From Ignavibacteriaceae bacterium (GTDB taxonomy: Bacteria > Bacteroidota > Ignavibacteria > Ignavibacteriales > Ignavibacteriaceae), in NCBI GenBank assembly GCA_019912505.1, contig JAIOIM010000712.1, positions 1 through 6,580 on the forward strand: a stretch of DNA of 6,580 bases. Direction: 5' to 3'. The translations under genes and the position numbers were made by a program. Below the pieces are notes generated by a model. It was given only the letters and a program-made list of their open reading frames with translations. It searched no databases and was not told the DNA's origin. This document shows positions 1-5,824 of this stretch, piece after piece; positions within the stretch are counted from its first letter, which is position 1, and every line of letters begins with the position of its first letter.

Positions 1-2
1 AC

Positions 3-1154
3 TTTATACTTTTTCTGTTATGGGCATTAAATATTATTCCTCCCTATTTTTCGATTACATTTTTAATTTATATCGGAATTTATTTTTTAAATTCGACTAA
101 AACAAAAGAGTCCTTTAAGCGGATATTGGAAGTTGAAGAAGAACTGGGGAGGTTTTATAAGATTTTCAACTTTTTAGAAAATTATAATTTTGGGAAAAAT
201 AAACATGCCGAAAAATTTTGCAGCACTTTTAAAAACAAAAAAAACTCGCCCGGTTTTTATTTTAAACAACTGAACAGAATAAATACAGCTTTTGCATTTC
301 AACAAAACCCGTTGACGGCAATTACTTTAAATTTTGTATTCCCTTGGAATTATTTTTTTGCAGCTAAACTTGAAAAACTTAAATATAGTTTATCAGAAAA
401 AATTGATGAATGGCTTTCTTTATTCTATGAACTCGAAGCAATAAACTCAATTGCAACTTTTGCCTCATTAAACCCGGAGTATATTTTTCCGTCGTTTATT
501 AAAGTAGAAAATAATTTTTCTTTAAATGCCGAAAATATCGCGCATCCATTAATCCCATATGACAATAGTGTTAAAAATAATTTTTCGCTTGATGGTAAAA
601 ATAAAGTATGTATTGTCACCGGATCCAATATGTCGGGTAAAAGCACATTCATTAAATGCCTCGGGGCAAATATTGTAATTGCAAATGCCGGCGGACCCGC
701 AAATGCTTCTAAGATGTCTTTTACATCTATAAGATTATTTTCTTGTATAAAAATAAGTGATTCGGTTACTGACGGTATTTCCTATTTTTATGCAGAAGTA
801 AAACGGTTAAAAATGCTTCTCGATAATCTTAAATTAAACAACAACGTCCCTGTATTTTATTTGATAGATGAGATATTCAAGGGAACTAACAACCGCGAAA
901 GATTAGAAGGCAGCCGCTCATACATAAACGAAATAATAAAACTTAATGGCTCAGGGCTAATTACCACGCACGACCTTGAATTAACAAGTTTGGAAAATAA
1001 AGGTAGAATATTTAACTATCACTTTAGGGAGGAAGCAAGCGAAGGGAAAATGATATTTGACTACAAACTTCGCGAAGGTCCGTGCCCGACAACCAACGCT
1101 TTAAAAATTATGAAAATGGAAGGCTTGCCTGTTAATTTAAATTTGAAGCACTAA
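3..1154 (+). CDS. MutS-like membrane-associated ATPase, C-terminal part (5' end outside window)
   Basis: This is the C-terminal MutS domain V (ABC-type ATPase) of a MutS-family protein; 383 codons are visible. The Walker A motif GSNMSGKST is at 621-647. Walker B, LIDEIFKGTNNRER, starts at 861 and is followed by the signature-like TTHDLE. The segment between them, with ISDSVTDGISYFYAEVKRLK, is typical of the MutS-like subfamily found in Bacteroidota and Chlorobi rather than true MutS. The frame is open from base 3 with no stop, and bases 3-90 encode two hydrophobic stretches (around FILFLLWALNII and ITFLIYIGIYFL) ending in a charged STKTKE segment. A start at TTG 126 would cut these off, so the gene begins upstream of the window. 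Mismatch-binding domain I is not visible, and known members of this subfamily usually lack it and carry membrane helices. A role in mismatch repair is therefore uncertain; ATP binding is well supported. It ends 35 bp from the convergent serine hydrolase gene. Confidence 0.88.
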   Translation, partial: FILFLLWALNIIPPYFSITFLIYIGIYFLNSTKTKESFKRILEVEEELGRFYKIFNFLENYNFGKNKHAEKFCSTFKNKKNSPGFYFKQLNRINTAFAFQQNPLTAITLNFVFPWNYFFAAKLEKLKYSLSEKIDEWLSLFYELEAINSIATFASLNPEYIFPSFIKVENNFSLNAENIAHPLIPYDNSVKNNFSLDGKNKVCIVTGSNMSGKSTFIKCLGANIVIANAGGPANASKMSFTSIRLFSCIKISDSVTDGISYFYAEVKRLKMLLDNLKLNNNVPVFYLIDEIFKGTNNRERLEGSRSYINEIIKLNGSGLITTHDLELTSLENKGRIFNYHFREEASEGKMIFDYKLREGPCPTTNALKIMKMEGLPVNLNLKH

Positions 1155-1189
1155 ATGCTTATGCACATGTTCGGTATTTTTTGCAAACA
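1155..1189. other. Short convergent spacer with no recognisable feature
   Basis: These 35 bp lie between the ends of the MutS-like gene and the serine hydrolase gene. They contain a T6 run but no stem that would make a convincing hairpin terminator in either direction. Confidence 0.6.
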
Positions 1190-2071
1190 CTATTTCTCAA
1201 TAACATAATCATATATCATTCGGCTAAGCTCAGCCTGCACTGCAGAATTATTTTTTGATTCATCCAGGTTTTTGGAAAGAATTACCAGCACATATTTTCT
1301 GCCGTCCGGCAAAATTATTATTCCGCTATCATGTTCTACCCCTGTAATTGAACCAGTTTTATGGGCTACTTTTACTTCTTTAGGCAGCAGCGACGGAATG
1401 CGCGAATTAAACTTTTGGTCGAGCAAGATGTTTACCATTGCTTTGCATGCTTCGCTACTGACAACATCGCCATTTGCAATTTTTTCAAATATCAGCATTA
1501 GATCGTAAGCATCAGTAGTATTGTTCAATCCCCTATCGTATGCTTTTATATCCTCAACACCACGCAACACTTTTATAACATTTGCCCCGATGTCATGCAT
1601 CGTCATCATTACATTATCTGCGCCGATGAGGTCTATTAATATATTTGTTGCAAGGTTGCTGCTTACCGTAATCATATCGTAAACAAGTTGCCGAATAGTT
1701 TTTTTACTGCCAATAAATTTATATAAATTTTCTCCGCCGTCATCAGAAATATCCATCTGGTAGAATGAGCTGTCTACAATACTTTTAATTTCATTTTTTA
1801 CAAGTATAGAATCATCAAGTAAAAATTTACCTTCGGCAGCCTGCTTAAATACTTCTAGCATCACAGGCGTTTTCATTGTGCTGGCTGCGTGAAATTCTTC
1901 TCTTTCATTATAAAATATGGTTTCACCAGTTTGCAAATTTCTGAATGCCAGAGCATACGTGCCCTTAGCTGAATCGAGTCTATTTTTAATATTATTCTCG
2001 AGTTCGTGAAAATTAATTTGCGCCATAACTATCCCTTGGGAAAATATTATAAATATAAAAATCTTTTTCAT
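1190..2071 (-). CDS. Exported class A beta-lactamase-like serine hydrolase
   Basis: This 293-residue protein belongs to the penicillin-recognising serine hydrolase fold (Beta-lactamase2 type). Residues 1-18 (MKKIFIFIIFSQGIVMAQ) form a signal peptide, so it is periplasmic or a lipid-free exported enzyme. The catalytic S64-T-M-K67 is preceded by HAA. S137-S-N139 corresponds to the SDN loop and K238-T-G240-S to the KTG motif. E173 in RGVED lies 36 residues after S137, the same distance as S130 to E166 in class A beta-lactamases. However, the canonical RxExxLN omega-loop motif is not preserved (R170 is three residues before E173, and no matching LN follows). The fold and acylating serine are confident. 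Beta-lactam hydrolysis is only possible; a peptidoglycan-related or other amidase/esterase role fits too. The ATG overlaps the TGA of the upstream nuclease gene (ATGA), implying translational coupling. No strong Shine-Dalgarno is seen. Confidence 0.85.
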   Translation of the reverse strand: MKKIFIFIIFSQGIVMAQINFHELENNIKNRLDSAKGTYALAFRNLQTGETIFYNEREEFHAASTMKTPVMLEVFKQAAEGKFLLDDSILVKNEIKSIVDSSFYQMDISDDGGENLYKFIGSKKTIRQLVYDMITVSSNLATNILIDLIGADNVMMTMHDIGANVIKVLRGVEDIKAYDRGLNNTTDAYDLMLIFEKIANGDVVSSEACKAMVNILLDQKFNSRIPSLLPKEVKVAHKTGSITGVEHDSGIIILPDGRKYVLVILSKNLDESKNNSAVQAELSRMIYDYVIEK

Positions 2072-3735
2072 TTTAGTAATAACATCGATTTTGATTGATA
2101 AAAATTGCCCGATTTTAAGACATAAAAATAAACCCCTGATGCAAAACCTTCCCCGTTAAAATTAACTTGATGAAAACCTCTTTCCATATTTTCATCGACA
2201 ACTGTTTTTATTAGCTGTCCGGTTATACTATAAATAAGCAACTGTACGCTACTTTCTTTCGGAGTATAAAATTCAATCCTTGTAGATGGGTTAAACGGGT
2301 TGGGGTAGTTTTGAGCTAATAAAAATTCGGCAGGTTTTTCATCGTAAACGTTCACACCCGAAATATCCGTTTTACCAATTCCCGTTAATTTTGCAACTAA
2401 AACCTGATTATTAAAATTGATTGTAATGTTTGATGTATAATCTATCGATGTGTCGGGGATAAAAAGTATATTTATTTTCCCAATCATACCCGGAAGAATT
2501 GAATGGTCGTAGGTATTTACATTAAAATTTGATAGTTGAACGGTCAACTGGTTTATAAGCATTTCGCTGTTCCCTGTATTTACAATGTAAAGATTCATAG
2601 CAGATGTATCGCCGACTGCTGTGGAATCAAATTTTAATATCATCGGGTAAACTTCGGCAGCGTAAACCGATGGTCTTGCGGTTCCAAGAAAGCTGTAAAT
2701 TCTATCTGCAAACTCCGGATGGTCTATATAAGGATTTCTCTTTCCCTGGAATGTTGCGATTTTGTTATTCCTATTCATCTCGGCAGTATCAACTGTGTCC
2801 GATAGATTCCATTGCCTAAATGTTTTTTCCTGTCGTGCTGAAAAAAAGCCGCCGTAATTTTGAGGGTATCTTGTAAGGAAATAAAACATACCTCGCGCAA
2901 GGTTTCCTTTGTGAACATCGCGCGGTTCAAAAACTAATTGATTTGTTGAATCGTACCCGCGCTTACTTCCGCCCACCTGCCAGTTTGCACTCGAAACAAC
3001 TTTTCCGAAAGGAAGATTGCCTCTAATCCCGTTGGCAGTTTCATCGGTAGGGAATAGATGATACAAATCAGACCTCATTGGTTCATCTTGATTAAAAGTT
3101 GACTGTGGCCAGCTGTGCTCTGTATTGAAACTAAAATTTGTCTGAGCATCAGTACGGCTTGTATAACCAACCGCTTCCCTGCCGGTGTAAACGCATTCTA
3201 ATGTATTTTGCAAAGCACCCTGCCCGTTAACTTTTTTATTATCAATTTCCATAAACATTTTATCGCGGGCTGAATTGTAGCCGAGGGAAGTATGCCCGCT
3301 TGTTAAAGTTGTTAATGCTTGTTTAAGCTGCGTATCGTACAGATTAAAAGTCGAGTTATAATATGAATCGACAAACTTACCGCTCCCCGATAATTTAATT
3401 ACAGCAAAAATTGTTGTGTCGATATTGTAGATAAATATGGAACTCTTATCTTCAATATTATGTATCGGAGAATAACGGAAGAAAACTTCTGCACTATCAT
3501 TCTGCGGTACAGAAACATAATGAATGCCTGAACTAAACCTCTCACTATTGCCTGCAAATGACCATTCAATGCTAACTGCATTATCAGTTTGGTTAAATAT
3601 TTTTAGTGAAACGCTATCGGTTTGATGCACAAATGTTTGTGGAAATATTAGTTCATCAGAAGAAAAACTGATTTGCGGGAATACGCTTATGTATGTTATC
3701 AGAACGAAAAACAAGGTTTTATACTTTACAGACAC
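2068..3735 (-). CDS. Secreted endonuclease I family nuclease with T9SS type A sorting domain
   Basis: This is a 555-residue extracellular nuclease. Residues 1-21 are a signal peptide. Residues about 25-120 form a beta-rich ASH/HYDIN-like Ig domain. Residues about 123-350 are an endonuclease I domain (beta-beta-alpha-metal superfamily) with NTEHSWPQS (E206, H207 as the likely metal ligand and general base), MRSDLYHLFPTDETANG, RGNLPFG (N240, likely metal ligand), FEPRDVHKGNLARG and GKRNPYIDHPEF. Residues about 358-455 form a second Ig-like domain, and about 472-555 are a T9SS type A sorting domain beginning QNYPNPFNPST and ending MLLLK. It should be exported by Sec, then moved across the outer membrane by T9SS, and may degrade extracellular DNA or RNA for nutrients. 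The start is GTG at 3735, chosen because GAAGGA lies 6 nt upstream and it begins the signal peptide; the nearest in-frame stop is at 3757-3759. It leads a two-gene unit with the serine hydrolase. Confidence 0.93.
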   Translation of the reverse strand: MSVKYKTLFFVLITYISVFPQISFSSDELIFPQTFVHQTDSVSLKIFNQTDNAVSIEWSFAGNSERFSSGIHYVSVPQNDSAEVFFRYSPIHNIEDKSSIFIYNIDTTIFAVIKLSGSGKFVDSYYNSTFNLYDTQLKQALTTLTSGHTSLGYNSARDKMFMEIDNKKVNGQGALQNTLECVYTGREAVGYTSRTDAQTNFSFNTEHSWPQSTFNQDEPMRSDLYHLFPTDETANGIRGNLPFGKVVSSANWQVGGSKRGYDSTNQLVFEPRDVHKGNLARGMFYFLTRYPQNYGGFFSARQEKTFRQWNLSDTVDTAEMNRNNKIATFQGKRNPYIDHPEFADRIYSFLGTARPSVYAAEVYPMILKFDSTAVGDTSAMNLYIVNTGNSEMLINQLTVQLSNFNVNTYDHSILPGMIGKINILFIPDTSIDYTSNITINFNNQVLVAKLTGIGKTDISGVNVYDEKPAEFLLAQNYPNPFNPSTRIEFYTPKESSVQLLIYSITGQLIKTVVDENMERGFHQVNFNGEGFASGVYFYVLKSGNFYQSKSMLLLK

Positions 3736-3741
3736 AATGGA

Positions 3742-3747
3742 TCCTTC
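3742..3747 (-). promoter_or_regulatory. Shine-Dalgarno site selecting the GTG start of the nuclease gene
   Basis: GAAGGA on the minus strand lies 6 nt upstream of GTG at 3735. No ATG exists in frame between that GTG and the upstream stop at 3757-3759, so this site decides the start codon. Confidence 0.55.
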
Positions 3748-3815
3748 ATTATTAGACTATGCAGTCCGGGTGATGTTTTTAATATCGTTAATTTTAGTTA
3801 ATTTCGCACCCGTAA

Positions 3816-3821
3816 TATAAT
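3816..3821 (+). promoter_or_regulatory. Candidate -10 element for the adhesin-E-like/SET operon
   Basis: A perfect TATAAT sits in the 102-bp divergent spacer, 16 nt before the ATG at 3838. A -35 match at suitable spacing is poor (TTTAGT at 3793-3798), and the Bacteroidetes TAnnTTTG consensus is absent. If used, transcription would begin near 3828, giving a very short leader, which would agree with the lack of a clear Shine-Dalgarno. In AT-rich DNA this match could be chance. Confidence 0.3.
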
Positions 3822-3837
3822 TAATATCAACGAGTTT

Positions 3838-4287
3838 ATGATGAAATTTTCTTTTGCTGCTTTTATAATTTTAATTCTTTCCGTTAGTTTTTCGTTATCT
3901 GCCCAAACCGATGTACACAGATGGAAACCGCTAATAGTAAATGATAGCGAAAAAATGTGGTACGATGCACTTATGTTAGATAAAATGGAAGGCGATAAAT
4001 TAGATATGTGGGTGCTTCAAATGCACAAGCCACCCCTAAAGTTCGATGGCATAAAAGGGGAAATTTACAGATCCAAAATTCTATACGCTATTAATTTCAA
4101 AACGGTACGTTACGGAATTGAAAAAGTTGTTTACTACGATGCGGCAAACCAGGAGCTATATAAGCACGACTATGAAAGTGCAAGCTTACCCGAAAATGTA
4201 AAATATACCTATCCAATTCTTGAAGATTCATTTATGTATGCGCTTGTGAAAGAGGTCGTTCGTATAAAGGGAGTTCAGCAAAAATGA
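3838..4287 (+). CDS. Small exported protein, possibly surface-adhesin E-like
   Basis: This is a 149-residue protein with a clear signal peptide: MMKFSF, a hydrophobic core at residues 7-20, and likely cleavage at SLSA|QTD near residue 22. The mature part of about 127 residues starts with WKPLIVNDSEKMWYDA, has a WVLQMHKPP strand, and continues with INFKTVRYGIEKVVYYDAANQEL. This order (tryptophan, a 'W-V' strand, then an arginine-containing strand followed by a Y-D turn) resembles the small periplasmic surface-adhesin E family, whose members often begin with a similar strand pattern. The resemblance is by eye and weak; the conserved cysteine of that family is not present. ATG codons at 3838 and 3841 are both possible starts and differ by one Met. 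Its TGA overlaps the ATG of the SET gene (ATGA, 4284-4287), so the two are probably co-translated. Function is unknown. Confidence 0.75.
   Translation: MMKFSFAAFIILILSVSFSLSAQTDVHRWKPLIVNDSEKMWYDALMLDKMEGDKLDMWVLQMHKPPLKFDGIKGEIYRSKILYAINFKTVRYGIEKVVYYDAANQELYKHDYESASLPENVKYTYPILEDSFMYALVKEVVRIKGVQQK
4267..4273 (+). promoter_or_regulatory. Shine-Dalgarno-like site for the SET gene
   Basis: AAGGGAG lies inside the end of the exported-protein gene, 10 nt before ATG 4284. It supports this start and independent or coupled initiation at the ATGA overlap. Confidence 0.45.
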
Positions 4288-4682
4288 TTTTCCTCGAAGG
4301 TGACCTTGAAAAAAATGTATTTGTAGAAAATTCCCCTATACACGGGTACGGTATATTTGCAGAAGTAGCAATGCCCGAAGGTTCCAAAATAATGGTTATT
4401 AAAGGCGAGGCAATTAACGGCAACGAATGTGAACGGAGGGAAGATGAAGACGGTAATGTTTATATATTTTGGAATGGCGATGAATGCTATATAGATACCG
4501 CTAAAACCGATAAAATAAAATATATAAATCACGACTGCGATTGCAATTGCGAAGTGCTCGATGGAGACGATGAATGTTTAATATTAGCTGCATACCGCGA
4601 CATCCGCCCCGGCGAAGAACTGACGATTGACTATGGATATGAAGAAATTTATGAAACATGCACTTGCAAAAGCTGCGCTTAA
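4284..4682 (+). CDS. Small bacterial SET-domain protein (probable protein lysine methyltransferase)
   Basis: This 132-residue protein is almost entirely a SET domain, the fold of SAM-dependent protein lysine methyltransferases. Visible motifs are SPIHGYGIFA (residues 17-26, the SAM-binding GxG strand), YINHDC (80-85, the NHxC motif of the pseudoknot), GEELTIDYGY (110-119, with Y117 as the likely catalytic tyrosine) and a post-SET-like CTCKSC (C126, C128, C131). C85 plus these three could form a zinc site, although the CxCx2C spacing is tighter than the usual post-SET motif. The protein is acidic and cysteine-rich (nine Cys in 132). It has no signal peptide, so it is probably cytoplasmic, unlike its coupled upstream partner. 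The substrate is unknown; candidates are ribosomal or DNA-binding proteins. Comparable short SET proteins occur in scattered bacteria, often taken to reflect transfer. The ATG overlaps the preceding stop, and a terminator lies 50 nt downstream. Confidence 0.9.
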   Translation: MIFLEGDLEKNVFVENSPIHGYGIFAEVAMPEGSKIMVIKGEAINGNECERREDEDGNVYIFWNGDECYIDTAKTDKIKYINHDCDCNCEVLDGDDECLILAAYRDIRPGEELTIDYGYEEIYETCTCKSCA

Positions 4683-4731
4683 AAATTTGCAATTAATCTT
4701 CCAGTTCTAAAAAACTTTTTTACCCATTAAT

Positions 4732-4768
4732 AAAAAAACCGGCAGTGTTATTACTGCCGGTTTTTTTT
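4732..4768. terminator. Bidirectional rho-independent terminator
   Basis: The stem pairs CCGGCAGT (4739-4746) with ACTGCCGG (4753-4760) around a 6-nt loop, GTTATT. It is flanked by A7 on the left and T8 on the right, so each strand ends in a U-tract. It sits between the convergent SET gene (stop at 4682) and korB (stop at 4787) and can serve both. Confidence 0.93.
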
Positions 4769-4786
4769 GAATAACATTTTTAATTT

Positions 4787-5824
4787 TTAATTAACTTCCC
4801 AAATGTTGCCGCTGAACAGTGCCTTTTCAAGGTCGCCTTCACCAAATTTAGCAGTTACATTTTTAATCTGGTTTTCAACGCCTTCATCATAAGTAGGTCT
4901 GTCAATTTTTCGATAAACACCAATAGGAGTTGGAAAACCTTCGGTTTCATCAAGGTGTGCAAGAAGCATCGCATAAAGTCTGCTTTGGTCTGTTTCATCA
5001 TGCACCAACAGATCGTTAATGCTGTATTTGCCGTTTGCAATATCAACCACAATCGGTTTTAAGCCTTCTAATATTATTCCTTTATCTTTGTTTGTGCCAA
5101 ACACCATCGGCTCACCATGTTCGAGAAAAAGCAATTTATCTCCTCTTACTTTTTTGTCAGTAATTTCATCAAAAGCACCGTCATTAAAAATAACGCAATT
5201 CTGAAATATCTCAATAAAAGCGGTGCCTTTATGGTCAGCAGCTCTTTTTATCATTGCTTGAAGATGTTTTGGATTATTGTCTAATGTTCTTGCAATAAAT
5301 GTTGCATCGCTTCCGAGAGCAAGTGAAACCGGGTTAAAAGGATAGTCGATGCTACCATACGGTGTGGTTTTTGTAACTTTTCCTACTTCAGATGTTGGGC
5401 TGTATTGCCCTTTCGTTAGTCCATAAATTCTGTTGTTAAAAAGGAGCAGTTTAAAATCAATATTTTTACGGCAGGCGTGAATAAAATGATTCCCGCCAAT
5501 GCTAAGCAAATCACCATCGCCTGTTGCAACCCAAACCGAGAGATCCGGGTTTGCTAATTTAACGCCGGTTGCAATTGCCGGTGCACGACCATGAATGCCG
5601 TGGAAACCATATGTGTTCATGTAATAAGGAAAGCGGGATGAACACCCGATTCCTGATACCCAAACTATGTTTTCCTTTTTTATGCCAACAAAGTCGGGGA
5701 ATGAACGCTGAACCTGTGCGAGGATTGAATAATCGCCGCAACCCGGGCACCATCTTACATCCTGGTCTGAGGCAAAATCTTTTGCAGTAAGTTTCTGTTC
5801 TTCAACTTTTAAATTATCAGTCAT
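4787..5824 (-). CDS. korB: 2-oxoglutarate:ferredoxin oxidoreductase, beta subunit
   Basis: This is the thiamine-diphosphate subunit of a 2-oxoacid:ferredoxin oxidoreductase, which interconverts 2-oxoglutarate plus CoA with succinyl-CoA and CO2 using ferredoxin. The 345-residue length fits KorB of the two-subunit type. WCPGCGD (C26, C29), GIGCSSR (C61) and FQNC (C210) supply the four ligands of the [4Fe-4S] cluster with spacing like the characterised archaeal enzymes. G102-D-G-D105 with N130-N131 is the ThDP/Mg binding motif. GIHGRAPAIATGVK (residues 76-89) is also typical. The start at 5824 is supported by AGGAGG 8 nt upstream. The gene overlaps the korA stop by 8 bp. Specificity for 2-oxoglutarate rather than pyruvate is inferred from overall similarity to KorB and the KorA partner. 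It would act in the cytoplasm in an oxidative or reductive TCA cycle, and its transcript ends at the shared hairpin terminator. Confidence 0.94.
   Translation of the reverse strand: MTDNLKVEEQKLTAKDFASDQDVRWCPGCGDYSILAQVQRSFPDFVGIKKENIVWVSGIGCSSRFPYYMNTYGFHGIHGRAPAIATGVKLANPDLSVWVATGDGDLLSIGGNHFIHACRKNIDFKLLLFNNRIYGLTKGQYSPTSEVGKVTKTTPYGSIDYPFNPVSLALGSDATFIARTLDNNPKHLQAMIKRAADHKGTAFIEIFQNCVIFNDGAFDEITDKKVRGDKLLFLEHGEPMVFGTNKDKGIILEGLKPIVVDIANGKYSINDLLVHDETDQSRLYAMLLAHLDETEGFPTPIGVYRKIDRPTYDEGVENQIKNVTAKFGEGDLEKALFSGNIWEVN

Noticed and set aside
504..602. Local similarity between VENNFSLNAEN (504-536) and VKNNFSLDGKN (570-602) in the MutS-like gene
   Set aside because: Each copy falls at a position expected in the MutS core (before the HPL motif and before Walker A), so no insertion or duplication is needed. 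The DNA match is short and AT-rich.
3399..3581. Minus-strand small open frame inside the nuclease gene
   Set aside because: It overlaps the nuclease N-terminal domain in another frame and shows no start signal or family features.
4275..4532. Antisense open frame across the SET gene
   Set aside because: It is a shadow of the SET gene, rich in aromatic and hydrophobic residues with no family-like motif; the plus-strand SET motifs are unambiguous.
4708..4722. Near-palindrome TAAAAAACTTTTTTA after the SET gene
   Set aside because: It has a one-base centre and only A/T pairs, so it cannot form a stable hairpin. The GC stem at 4739-4760 is the real terminator.
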